NCBI RefSeq assembly: GCF_026342035.1
Contig: NZ_JAPENM010000004.1
Coordinates: 248,001-312,000 of the forward strand
Direction: 5' to 3'
Origin: Aldersonia sp. NBC_00410
GTDB lineage: Bacteria; Actinomycetota; Actinomycetes; Mycobacteriales; Mycobacteriaceae
DNA: 64,000 nucleotides
Made by a program: the position numbers and the translations under genes. Within the stretch, counting starts at the first letter, position 1. The number at the start of each line of letters is the position of its first letter. This document shows, in pieces, positions 53,782 to 62,204 of this stretch. The notes beneath the pieces were generated by a model, which had not been told where the DNA came from, did not search any database, and worked only from the letters and a program-made list of their open reading frames with translations.

Positions 53782-53813
53782 GACACTGCGGATGGACAAC
53801 TGAGAGAGGCGTG

Positions 53814-55826
53814 ATGGGAGAGTTCCTGCAGTTCGTTTCGCTCGGCCTCGCGGCCGGCGCCGTCTACGCCGTCTTCGCGTCGTCGCTCGTTGGGATCTAC
53901 GCCGCGACCGGCATCATCAACTTCGCGCAGGGTTCCATCGCGCTCTGGGCCGCCTACGTCGTCGCGGCGCTGCGCCACGATGGAACCTTCGTACTGCCGA
54001 TCGGCAGCATCTCCCTCGGCAGCAAGGCCAACCCGACGGCGATGGGCCTCGCGGTCTTGCTCGGCGTGCTCAGCTCGACAGTCATCGCCTTGCTCGCGCA
54101 CTACCTGGTCTTCCGGCCGCTGCGTCAAGCGCCCGTGCTGGGGCAGGTGGTGGCGTCGGTCGGCCTGATGCTGTTCCTGCAGTCGCTCGTCATGCTCCGC
54201 TTCGACAAGAACCTGATCGCCAAGCCGATCCTGCCAACCGAGTCTGTGGAGTTTCTCGACGCACGCATCAACATCAGCGACCTGATCATGGCGGGGGTTG
54301 CGATCGCACTCACCGCAATCATGTGGGCGTACTTCAAGTTCACACGATTCGGCGTAGCCACGCGGGCCGGTGCCGAGGACGAACAGGCGGCCCGCCTCAC
54401 CGGCTACTCTCCCGACCGGCTCGCGGCCATCGTCTGGGCCCTCACCGGCGCCTCCTCGGCATTGGTCGTGGTGCTCGGTGCACCGACGATCGGCCTCGAC
54501 GCGACCAGCTACGCCTTCTATGTGGTGCCCGCCCTGGCTGTCGCCCTGGTCGGCCGGCTCACCTCGTTTGGTATCGCCTGCGCAGCCGGCCTTGTGCTCG
54601 GATCCTTTCAGGCCGTGCTGATCTGGCTGGCCACCAAGACGTGGTGGCCGGAGTGGGCGCAGGCCGGCCTCGGCGAGGCCATTCCATTCGTCGTGGTGAT
54701 CGTCGCGCTGTTCATCCTCGGCGGCCGCATCCCATCGCGTGGCTCGCTCGACGCGGTCCGCATGCCGGCCGTCTACATTCCGCGGATGCGCCCGATCCCG
54801 CTGGTTGGGGCATTCGGTCTCGCGGTTGCCGCGATTCTGCTGACCTCCGGCAGTTGGCGCTTCGGCGTCGTCACCTCGATCATCCTGACGTTGATCGCGC
54901 TGTCGCTGGTGCTGCTCACCGGATACCTGGGCCAGATCTCGCTGGCCAGCATGGCCTTTGCCGGTGTCGCCGGGTTCGCGCTGTCCAAACTCACCATCGA
55001 TTGGAGCGTGCCGTTCCCGTTCAGCATCCTGCTCTCGGCGCTCATCGCGACCTCGTTCGGGATCGTGGTCGGCATCCCCGCACTGCGGATCCGCGGCGCC
55101 CAACTCGCGGTGGTGACATTGGCCGCGGCGCTGGCCATTCAGGGCTTCGTACTCAACAACCCCGCACTAACGCCGTTCGAGGGCAACCTGATCGAGGATG
55201 CGAGCTTCCTCGGCATCGATCTCGGCGTGCGTGAGGGCAGCAACCTGACCACGGTCCCGTTCTCGATAATGGTGCTCGTCGTGGTCGCCATCCTGACCTT
55301 CGCGGTGATGCGCATGATGTCCGGCGCCACCGGCCGGGCGTTTCTCGCGGTGCGCTCCAACGAACGTGCCGCCGCGGCAGCCGGTATCAATGTCGCGACG
55401 ACGAAGCTGCTCGGCTTCGCGGTGTCGGCGTTCCTCGCCGGCGTCGGCGGTTGCCTGATCGGCTACAGCCGCGGGCAGATCTCGGCTGCATCGTTCACGG
55501 TCGTCACGGGCCTTGTCCTACTGGCCCTGACCTACGTCGGCGGCATCACCAGTGTCACCGGCGCCGTCATCGCCGGTCTCGTGGGTCCGCTCGGCGTCGG
55601 CTATGTATTCCTCACCGACACCTTGGATCTCGGCGAGTATTACCAGCTGATCGCCGCAGCCGGGCTGCTCATTGCAGCCGTGCTCAACCCGCTCGGCATC
55701 GCGGGCGGCACACGCGACGCCTACGAGCGCTTCGTTGCTTCGCGGCGGGGGCGCGACCCGGATGACACAGCGCCCGAACCGAACCCGCCGACCACCCGGA
55801 CCCCGGAGGTAAGCAATGCCGGCTGA
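53814..55826 (+). CDS. Fused LivH-LivM type ABC permease
   Basis: 670 residues. The N-terminal half (to about 290) is a LivH-type permease: YAVFASSLVGIYAATGIINF, ASVGLMLFLQSLVML. The C-terminal half (about 320-620) is LivM: LVLLTGYLGQISLASMAFAG, ALRIRGAQLAVVTLAAALAI and RSNERAAAAAGINV, the coupling (EAA-like) segment. In most bacteria these are two genes; here they are one protein with a linker of about 30 residues. AGAGG precedes ATG 53814; GTG 53811 is a less likely start. Overlaps the next ATPase gene by 11 bases. Confidence 0.92.
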   Translation: MGEFLQFVSLGLAAGAVYAVFASSLVGIYAATGIINFAQGSIALWAAYVVAALRHDGTFVLPIGSISLGSKANPTAMGLAVLLGVLSSTVIALLAHYLVFRPLRQAPVLGQVVASVGLMLFLQSLVMLRFDKNLIAKPILPTESVEFLDARINISDLIMAGVAIALTAIMWAYFKFTRFGVATRAGAEDEQAARLTGYSPDRLAAIVWALTGASSALVVVLGAPTIGLDATSYAFYVVPALAVALVGRLTSFGIACAAGLVLGSFQAVLIWLATKTWWPEWAQAGLGEAIPFVVVIVALFILGGRIPSRGSLDAVRMPAVYIPRMRPIPLVGAFGLAVAAILLTSGSWRFGVVTSIILTLIALSLVLLTGYLGQISLASMAFAGVAGFALSKLTIDWSVPFPFSILLSALIATSFGIVVGIPALRIRGAQLAVVTLAAALAIQGFVLNNPALTPFEGNLIEDASFLGIDLGVREGSNLTTVPFSIMVLVVVAILTFAVMRMMSGATGRAFLAVRSNERAAAAAGINVATTKLLGFAVSAFLAGVGGCLIGYSRGQISAASFTVVTGLVLLALTYVGGITSVTGAVIAGLVGPLGVGYVFLTDTLDLGEYYQLIAAAGLLIAAVLNPLGIAGGTRDAYERFVASRRGRDPDDTAPEPNPPTTRTPEVSNAG

Positions 55827-56658
55827 TCTCGCACCGCCACCCGACCCCGTGGCAGCACCGGCAATCGATTCCGCGCAGCCCCTGCTCGACGCTCGTGCGC
55901 TATCGGTCCGCTATGGCGGCGTACTCGCCAACGACAACATCACCCTGTCCGTCGCGGCGGGTGAGGTGGTGGGTCTGATCGGACCGAACGGCGCCGGTAA
56001 AACGACCTTCGTCGACGCGGTCACCGGGTTCACCAAGGCACGGGGCGAAGTGTCGCTCGCGGGCGAGCGCATCGACGGGGCCGCACCGCATCGCCGACGC
56101 AAGGCCGGCCTGGCCCGTACGTGGCAGGCCGGCGAACTGTTCACCGACCTCACCGTGGCGCAGAACCTCGCCGTCGCCGTGCAACGTACCGGTGTGTGGA
56201 CGATGTTCCGCGACATCTTTGTCGGCACACCGCCGCCCACGGATCAGATCGCGCAGGCACTCGATCTCGTCGGGCTTTCGTCAGTGGCCGACCGGCACCC
56301 GGACAAGTTGGCACTCGGTCAGCAGAAACTCGTTGGCGTGGCGCGCGCACTGGTTGGCGGCACCCGGATGGTGTTGCTCGATGAGCCCGCCGCAGGTCTG
56401 GATACCCACGAGAGCCGCCAGTTCGGCGGCGAGTTGCGTCGGGTCGCGGCGACCGGCGTCGGCGTGCTGCTCATCGACCACGACATGACCCTGGTACTCG
56501 ATGCGTGCGACCGGATCTACGTGCTCGACTTCGGCAAGATCATCGCTTCGGGCACGCCGAGCGAGGTCCGCACCGACCCGGTGGTGATCGCGGCGTATCT
56601 CGGTGCGGCCGAGGAGCTTTCCGCCGCCCCAACCGACGGTGAGGAGCAGCTCCGATGA
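55816..56658 (+). CDS. ABC transporter ATPase, LivG type
   Basis: 280 residues. Walker A GPNGAGKTT (about residues 57-65), Q-loop-like LARTWQAGELFTDLTVAQNL, signature LALGQQKLVGVARAL in place of LSGGQ, Walker B MVLLDEPAAGLD, switch LLIDHDMTLVLDACD. The C-terminal PVVIAAYLG is the LivG ending. One of two ATPases driving the fused permease. GGAGG six bases before the ATG. The 25 N-terminal residues are Pro/Ala-rich and probably disordered. Overlaps its neighbours by 11 and four bases. Confidence 0.92.
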   Translation: MPADLAPPPDPVAAPAIDSAQPLLDARALSVRYGGVLANDNITLSVAAGEVVGLIGPNGAGKTTFVDAVTGFTKARGEVSLAGERIDGAAPHRRRKAGLARTWQAGELFTDLTVAQNLAVAVQRTGVWTMFRDIFVGTPPPTDQIAQALDLVGLSSVADRHPDKLALGQQKLVGVARALVGGTRMVLLDEPAAGLDTHESRQFGGELRRVAATGVGVLLIDHDMTLVLDACDRIYVLDFGKIIASGTPSEVRTDPVVIAAYLGAAEELSAAPTDGEEQLR

Positions 56659-57380
56659 CCGTGACCGAAACCGCGACCGCCGCACTGGAAGTCGACGGCG
56701 TGACCGCGGGGTACGGCGGTGTCCCCGCGATCCGCGACATGAATGTGTCGGTGCGCCCCGGGGAGATTCTCGCGCTGCTCGGCCCGAACGGCGCGGGCAA
56801 GACCACCACACTGCTCACCTGCGTCGGTGCGCTGGTGCCGATGAGCGGAAGCGTGCGCGCACTCGGCAGCCCGATCGACAAGCGCATCGAACGAAACGCC
56901 CGCCGCGGCGTGACGCTCGTGCCGGACAACCGGGGCGTCTTCCACAAGCTCACCGTCGCGGACAACCTGCGCCTGGCGCGGCGCAAGGGCCGCACCTCGC
57001 TCGACACCACCCTCGACCACTTCCCCAAGCTGCGCAGTCTGATGAACCGCCGCTGCGGGCTGCTTTCGGGTGGTGAACAGCAGATGCTGGCACTGGCCAA
57101 GGCGCTGCTCACCGACCCCAAGGTGCTGCTGGTCGACGAGATGAGTCTCGGCCTGGCGCCGATCGCGGTGCAGGGTCTGTTGCCCACGCTGCGGGCCATC
57201 GCCGACGACCACAACATGGCCATCGTGCTCGTCGAGCAGCACATCGACCTCGCCCTCTCGATCGCCGACAGTGCGATGGTGCTGCACCACGGCCGGGTCG
57301 CCCTGAGCAGCAGCGCCGCCGACCTGCGGCAGAATCGGGAGTCGGTGGAGGCGGCCTACTTCGGATTGCCCGCGAAGTAG
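56655..57380 (+). CDS. ABC transporter ATPase, LivF type
   Basis: 241 residues. Walker A GPNGAGKTT (about residues 45-53), signature LSGGEQQMLALAKALL, Walker B VLLVDEMSLGLAPI (LivF-type LAP following the Glu), switch VLVEQHIDLALSIAD. The terminal VEAAYFGLPAK is the LivF ending. Together with the LivG-type protein it forms the ATPase dimer. ATGA overlap with the preceding gene; the cyclase gene starts ten bases after the stop, so the catabolic genes are in the same operon. Confidence 0.93.
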   Translation: MTVTETATAALEVDGVTAGYGGVPAIRDMNVSVRPGEILALLGPNGAGKTTTLLTCVGALVPMSGSVRALGSPIDKRIERNARRGVTLVPDNRGVFHKLTVADNLRLARRKGRTSLDTTLDHFPKLRSLMNRRCGLLSGGEQQMLALAKALLTDPKVLLVDEMSLGLAPIAVQGLLPTLRAIADDHNMAIVLVEQHIDLALSIADSAMVLHHGRVALSSSAADLRQNRESVEAAYFGLPAK

Positions 57381-57390
57381 CCTTTCGACC

Positions 57391-58167
57391 ATGACCACTC
57401 TCGCCGACCTCGTCGGACAGATCGGCTCCGGCGCCGTCGAGGTGCTCGACCTCACCGCACCACTGAGCGCCGCCACGCCGATCCTGCATCTCCCCGAGCC
57501 GTTCGGGAACACGATCTCCGCCTCGCTGGAGCCGATCAGCGACTTCGACGACGACGGGCCGATGTGGAGCTGGAACAACCTGCACACCGGCGAACACACC
57601 GGCACCCACCTCGACGCGCCGACGCACTGGATCACCGGCCGCGACGGCAGCAGCGTCGACACCATCCCGCCGGAGCGGCTGATCGGTCCCGCCGTCGTCG
57701 TCGACGTGGTCGCCGAGGTCGAGCAGAACCCGGACTTTCTGCTCGAGCCCGAGCATCTCGAGGCGTGGCAGCGCGAGCACGGCCCGATTCCCGCCGGCGC
57801 GTGGCTGATCCTGCGCACCGGTTGGGGTGCACGGTCGCGCGATGCGGAGCGATTCGCCAACGCCGACGAGAACGGACCGCACACGCCCGGCCCCTCGGTG
57901 GCAGCGGCGCGCTGGCTCGCCGAGACCAGTCCGATCACCGGGTTCGGGGTGGAAACCGTCGGCATCGATGCGGGGTCCGCAGCCGGCTTCGACCCGATCT
58001 TCCCTGCGCACTACTTCCTGCTCGGCAACGACAAATATGGATTGACCCAATTGCAGAACGTCGACAAGCTACCACCCCGCGGTGCCGTCCTCGTCGTTGC
58101 GCCGTTGCCCATCGTGGGCGGAACCGGCAGCCCGGCACGGGTTTTCGCGCTCATCGAACGGGACTGA
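57391..58167 (+). CDS. Cyclase-family metal-dependent hydrolase (kynurenine formamidase/isatin hydrolase superfamily)
   Basis: 258 residues. The metal-binding motif HTGEHTGTHLDAPTHW (about residues 65-80) is the HxGTHxDxPxH signature of the cyclase superfamily, which hydrolyses N-formylkynurenine, isatin, carbamates or similar cyclic or amide bonds with Mn2+ or Zn2+. Conserved further: LILRTGWG, GFGVETVGIDAGSAAGFDP and PAHYFLLGND. Placed between an importer and a ThDP enzyme, it probably opens or deformylates the imported compound. Substrate not determined by sequence. Confidence 0.85.
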   Translation: MTTLADLVGQIGSGAVEVLDLTAPLSAATPILHLPEPFGNTISASLEPISDFDDDGPMWSWNNLHTGEHTGTHLDAPTHWITGRDGSSVDTIPPERLIGPAVVVDVVAEVEQNPDFLLEPEHLEAWQREHGPIPAGAWLILRTGWGARSRDAERFANADENGPHTPGPSVAAARWLAETSPITGFGVETVGIDAGSAAGFDPIFPAHYFLLGNDKYGLTQLQNVDKLPPRGAVLVVAPLPIVGGTGSPARVFALIERD

Positions 58168-58171
58168 CGCC

Positions 58172-59812
58172 ATGCTGGTCAGCGATTTCGTCGGCCGCAC
58201 ACTCGCGAACCTCGGTGTCGGCCATGCCTTCGGCGTGGTCGGCAGCGGTAATTTCGAGGTGACCAACGCGCTGCGCGCCGCGGGTGTGCCGTACCTGGCC
58301 GCCCGCCACGAGGCGGGCGCCGCGACGATGGCCGACGCGTACGCACGCATGTCGGACACCGTTGCCGTCCTCACCACGCATCAGGGCTGCGGGTTGACGA
58401 ACGCGCTGACCGGAATCACCGAGGCCGCGAAGAGCCGCACACCCCTGATCGCGCTCACCGCGGACACCGCAGGTTCGGCGGTACGGTCGAACTTCCGGGT
58501 CGATCAGGACGCGCTCGCCAGCGCGGTTGGCGCCGTCCCGGAACGGATCCACTCCGCCGCGACCGTGCTCGACGACACGCTGCGCGCGTACCGCACCGCG
58601 GCCAACGAGCGCCGCACGGTGGTGCTGAACCTCCCCCTCGACGTGGCGGCGATGCCCGTTCCCGACGAACTCGCGGCCGCCACAGCCCGGCACCTGCCTA
58701 CCGCCCGGCCGATCCGCCCGGCCGGCGAGGCCGTCGAGGAACTGGCCGGACTACTCAACCGCAGCGCACGACCGGTTTTCGTGGCCGGCCGCGGCGCACG
58801 TCACGCCGGATCCGAACTGCGCGAACTCGCGCAGCGCTGCGGCGCCCTGCTCGCGACCTCCGCCGTGGCGAACGGACTGTTCACCGGTGATCCGTTCGGG
58901 ATCGGCATCTCCGGCGGGTTCGCCACACCGCTTGCTGCGGAGCTGATTTCGCGGGCCGATGTGATCGTCGGTTGGGGCTGCACGCTGAATATGTGGACGA
59001 TGCGACACGGCACGCTGATCGGGCGCGACGCGCTCGTGGCACAGGTCGACGTCGAGGATGCGGCGCTGGGCGCCAACCGCCCCATCGACCTCGGTGTGCT
59101 CGGCGATGTCGGCGAAACCGCGCGCGAGCTGTCGGCCTACCTCCCGGCGGCCGTGCCGGGCTATCGCAGCGACAGCGTGCGCGAGCGCATCGCAGCCGAA
59201 GGGCATTGGACCGACGTCGCGTTCGACGACCTGTCCACGCCCGACCGGATCGATCCGAGACTGCTCACCCGCGAGTTGGACGAGCTACTGCCGGCGCAGC
59301 GCGTGGTCGCCGTCGATTCCGGCAACTTCATGGGCTATCCGAGCGGCTATCTCGCGGTGCCCGACGAATTCGGGTTCTGCTTCACGCAGGCGTTTCAGTC
59401 GATCGGGCTCGGGCTGTTCACCGCGGTCGGTGCGGCACTCGCGCGGCCGGACCGGCTCGCGGTCGCCGCGGTCGGTGACGGCGGCTTCCTGATGAGCATC
59501 GCCGAGTTGGAAACCGTTGTCCGAATCGGGCTGCCGATGCTGATCGTGGTCTATAACGATCAGGCCTACGGCGCGGAGATCCACCACTTCGGCGCGGATA
59601 CCGACCTGGGTGCGGTCACCTTTCCCGATACCGATATCGCCGCCATCGCCCGCGGTTACGGCGCCGCCGGGGCGACGGTCCGCACGGTCGCCGATCTCGC
59701 CGCGGTGCGGGACTGGCGCTCCGCCGGCCCCACCGGGCCGCTCGTCATCGACGCCAAGATCGCCAACGACGGCGGATCCTGGTGGCTGGCAGAGGCGTTC
59801 CGGGGCCACTGA
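58172..59812 (+). CDS. Thiamine-diphosphate-dependent enzyme (acetolactate synthase/benzoylformate decarboxylase-like)
   Basis: 546 residues. Three-domain ThDP fold: the PYR domain with the activating Glu in ARHEAGAATMADAYARMSD (about residues 46-64), a central domain (about 190-330), and the PP domain with GDGGF...YND (about 435-463), the diphosphate/Mg-binding motif. Such enzymes decarboxylate 2-oxo acids or join them to aldehydes. No small regulatory subunit gene is present, which argues against acetolactate synthase. The ATG at 58172 directly follows the cyclase stop by four bases. The stop lies in the first unit of a tandem repeat. Confidence 0.88.
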   Translation: MLVSDFVGRTLANLGVGHAFGVVGSGNFEVTNALRAAGVPYLAARHEAGAATMADAYARMSDTVAVLTTHQGCGLTNALTGITEAAKSRTPLIALTADTAGSAVRSNFRVDQDALASAVGAVPERIHSAATVLDDTLRAYRTAANERRTVVLNLPLDVAAMPVPDELAAATARHLPTARPIRPAGEAVEELAGLLNRSARPVFVAGRGARHAGSELRELAQRCGALLATSAVANGLFTGDPFGIGISGGFATPLAAELISRADVIVGWGCTLNMWTMRHGTLIGRDALVAQVDVEDAALGANRPIDLGVLGDVGETARELSAYLPAAVPGYRSDSVRERIAAEGHWTDVAFDDLSTPDRIDPRLLTRELDELLPAQRVVAVDSGNFMGYPSGYLAVPDEFGFCFTQAFQSIGLGLFTAVGAALARPDRLAVAAVGDGGFLMSIAELETVVRIGLPMLIVVYNDQAYGAEIHHFGADTDLGAVTFPDTDIAAIARGYGAAGATVRTVADLAAVRDWRSAGPTGPLVIDAKIANDGGSWWLAEAFRGH

Positions 59813-59867
59813 AATTCGGGGTCACTGAAATTCGGGGGCACTGAGTTTCGGTGTCACTGAAATTCGG
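59804..59867. repeat. 16-bp tandem repeat containing the stop codons of two convergent genes
   Basis: Four units of the type GGTCACTGAAATTCGG (59804-59819, 59820-59835, 59836-59851, 59852-59867) and a decayed fifth. The ThDP gene stop (59810-59812) is in unit 1 and the stop of the convergent acyltransferase (59854-59856, read leftward) in unit 4. Each plus-strand unit contains TGA. Confidence 0.9.
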
Positions 59868-61275
59868 GGCCGCTGACCTTCCCGGAGTCGACGGACGCGG
59901 CCGCGCGCAACTGTTCGCTCAACAGTTCGGCGTAGCGATCGAGATCGGTCACCGCGGTGCTGGTGATGATCGACACGGTGACCGTGTCCCCGATGCCGTG
60001 CACACCGTGGGTGAGCGCCATCGCGGGCGACAATGCCGGGAATCCGGCCGTGAAGCGCACCCGCCCGCCACCGAACTCCAGGTCGTCCGCACCGCGGAAC
60101 ACGCTCGACACCACGGTGTTTCCGGCGACCGTCGGTGGTGGCGTGTGCAGCGGCAACGACCTGACGTCGCGCCACATCGCGGGCGCGGGAAGGACCGAGG
60201 TGACCTGCTTGGCCCGCACGAACAGCGGGTTCACCATTCGTTCCCGCAGCTTCGCAAGCGAGGTCCCGATCGCCTCCGCCCGCCGGTCCGAATCGGGCTC
60301 GTCGGGATACAACTCGACGCCGACATTGCCGAAATTGTTGCGCGCCGGGTTGGTCGGATCGTAGGGACGCGAGACCGTGACCTCCGCACCGAGCCGTTCC
60401 GGTCGCACGCCGGTGGCCGCCTCCAGGTAGCGGGAGAGCGCGGCGGAGATGGCATCGAGCACCGCCACGGTGACCGTGACACCGGGCTTGCGCAGCCCGG
60501 CAGCCGGTACCACCACCATCCGTACCGATCGGGTGGGACCGGGGTCGACATTGACCACCGTCGGCTCCTGCGCCGGATACGGTGCGGGCAACTCTCCCGC
60601 CGCGGTCGCGCGGTCGAGTTCCTGCTCGGCGCGATAGGTCTGCACCCCCGAAACGAGCCCGGCGCCGAACCGCCACGGCAACTGCGCAATCCCGAGTGCC
60701 AGCAGCGCTGCGGCGGGCACCGGCCAGACTCGCATCGGCAGGTCGGGCGGATCCGCCGGGCCGAAGATCGCTCTGGCGAGCGCGGTCGACCAGACGCCGT
60801 CGGCGAGCGCATGCGATACCTGGAGCACCGCGACAAGCGCGCGTTCGTCGCCGCAGTTGGGTGCACCACGGACGGCGCGGAACACGTGCAGGCGCCATGG
60901 CGTGATGCGGGCGTCCAGCGGTACCTCGAGCAGTTCGCCGAGCGCCTCCTGCACGCCGGCCCACGACCGATCGGCGAGCGTGTGCACGAGGACCTGATCG
61001 TCGGTGAACTCGCGGCGCACCCAGTACGGGTAATCGAGGTGGCTCGGCACGTCGTGGATCCGCAGTTGCAAATCGGCGATGCGCGCGGTGCGCTCGGCGA
61101 TGAAGGCCCGTAGCTCGGCAGGCTCCGCGTCACCACCGGCGAACGCATACAGCAGGTATTGATCGTTGTGCAGCCGGCGCCCGAGCCAGTACATCTGGGC
61201 GTCGCGAGGTGCCAGCCGTCCCACCACCGGAACCGGTGCCAGCAGCGAGAGCAGGCGCAGCGGGTTCAGCTCCAC
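59854..61275 (-). CDS. Wax ester synthase/diacylglycerol acyltransferase-like protein (WS/DGAT family)
   Basis: 473 residues. The condensing motif of the family, HHxxxDG, appears as SHALADGVW (about residues 153-161), with Ser in place of the first His. Further features are LAPRDAQMYWLGRRLHNDQY at the N-terminus, the conserved ARNNFGNVGVELYP (about 315-328) and NTVVSSVFRGADD. Members make triacylglycerol or wax esters from acyl-CoA, but the missing first His is not the catalytic one. GTG start overlaps the end of the membrane-protein gene by ten bases. C-terminal PEFQ is coded by the tandem repeat. Confidence 0.8.
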   Translation of the reverse strand: MELNPLRLLSLLAPVPVVGRLAPRDAQMYWLGRRLHNDQYLLYAFAGGDAEPAELRAFIAERTARIADLQLRIHDVPSHLDYPYWVRREFTDDQVLVHTLADRSWAGVQEALGELLEVPLDARITPWRLHVFRAVRGAPNCGDERALVAVLQVSHALADGVWSTALARAIFGPADPPDLPMRVWPVPAAALLALGIAQLPWRFGAGLVSGVQTYRAEQELDRATAAGELPAPYPAQEPTVVNVDPGPTRSVRMVVVPAAGLRKPGVTVTVAVLDAISAALSRYLEAATGVRPERLGAEVTVSRPYDPTNPARNNFGNVGVELYPDEPDSDRRAEAIGTSLAKLRERMVNPLFVRAKQVTSVLPAPAMWRDVRSLPLHTPPPTVAGNTVVSSVFRGADDLEFGGGRVRFTAGFPALSPAMALTHGVHGIGDTVTVSIITSTAVTDLDRYAELLSEQLRAAASVDSGKVSGPEFQ

Positions 61276-61616
61276 AGTGCCGCCACGAGCACGTTGACGA
61301 TGGCGAGCACGCCTACGGCGTGCACCAGGTTGACCACGCCGTCACCGCGCTTCTCGCGGGCGCGTTCCACCTCGGCGAGCGCGACGACGACGAATGAGAT
61401 CACCAGTTTCACCGCGATCTTGGCGTGGTTGTAATCCTTGTCGAGCGACCCTTCGCCGAGCCCGACGAGGATGAGACCGGTCACGAGCTGCAATCGAGCG
61501 CCCCACACCACGAGCTCGGAGATCTGCGGGGCCCGCAGCACCGCGGCGTAGCCGCCGACCAGCGCGGCCATACCGAGCAGATGCGCCGCGACGACGATGT
61601 TGTAGACGACGGTCAT
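61266..61616 (-). CDS. Four-helix integral membrane protein
   Basis: 116 residues, not assigned to a named family. Four hydrophobic helices: YNIVVAAHLLGMAALVGGYA, VVWGARLQLVTGLILVGLG, AKIAVKLVISFVVVALAEVE and NLVHAVGVLAIVNVLVAALW. His in helix 1 and in DKDYNHAKIA recall small quinone- or heme-associated membrane proteins, but this is not enough for a function. Start ATG 61616. Overlaps the acyltransferase start by ten bases, so it is in the same transcript. The PPOX gene lies 24 bases upstream. Confidence 0.75.
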   Translation of the reverse strand: MTVVYNIVVAAHLLGMAALVGGYAAVLRAPQISELVVWGARLQLVTGLILVGLGEGSLDKDYNHAKIAVKLVISFVVVALAEVERAREKRGDGVVNLVHAVGVLAIVNVLVAALWS

Positions 61617-61640
61617 GCACAGACTGTATCCACCTCGCCG

Positions 61641-62183
61641 CTACAAGCCCGGCAGTCCGTCCAGACTCACCCTGTTGCGATCCGCGCGGTACTCCGCCAG
61701 GCCCTCGGCGCCCTTCTTCTCCGCCCACAGGTCGAGCACGTCGCGGTCTTGGACGTAGTCCATCCGCGGTACCGCGTAACCGCAGGAATCCGACACCCGT
61801 GCCACGTCGACAACGATGATCGCTCGCGCTCCGGCTCGCTCCGGAAAGTGCTCCGCCAGCTTCGGATACTCCCCGTCCTCGAGCGCGACGACGCGCCCCC
61901 TGCCGTGCAGCCGGACAATGTTCGGCCTGCCCTCGAAGGCCATGAACATCAAAACGATGCGCCCGTTCTCCCGGACATGCGCGATCGTCTCGACACCGCT
62001 CCCGGTGAGGTCGAGATAGCCGACGGTGTGCTCATCGAACACGGCGAACGTGCCGGACCCACCCTTTGGCGAGACATTCAGCAAACCGTCGGCACCGAGT
62101 GGGGCCGTGGCCACGACAAACAGCGGCTGCTGCCGCAACCAGTCCGCGAGCTTCGGCTCGATCCCCTCGTAGACCTTCCCCAT
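61641..62183 (-). CDS. Pyridoxamine 5'-phosphate oxidase-fold protein
   Basis: 180 residues. Split-barrel flavin-binding fold: FVVATAPLGADGLLNVSPKG (about residues 22-41), YLDLTGSGVETIAHVRENGR, IVLMFMAFEGRPNIVRLHGR. The pattern is that of the general PPOX family (FMN, F420 or heme users), not of true PdxH. The C-terminal SCGYAVPRMDYVQDRDVLDL is typical of a subfamily common in actinobacteria. With fbiC in the genome, an F420-dependent activity is possible, but the cofactor cannot be decided here. Confidence 0.82.
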   Translation of the reverse strand: MGKVYEGIEPKLADWLRQQPLFVVATAPLGADGLLNVSPKGGSGTFAVFDEHTVGYLDLTGSGVETIAHVRENGRIVLMFMAFEGRPNIVRLHGRGRVVALEDGEYPKLAEHFPERAGARAIIVVDVARVSDSCGYAVPRMDYVQDRDVLDLWAEKKGAEGLAEYRADRNRVSLDGLPGL

Positions 62184-62204
62184 CGCCCGAGTCTACGACC
62201 GCCC

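Noticed and set aside
52464-57380. Naming the importer livKHMGF as a leucine transporter
   Set aside because: Families of this type carry urea, amides and aromatic acids as well; neighbours suggest a catabolic substrate other than branched-chain amino acids.
58172-59812. Naming the ThDP gene ilvB (acetolactate synthase)
   Set aside because: No regulatory subunit, catabolic context and only general ThDP motifs; a narrower name is not supported.
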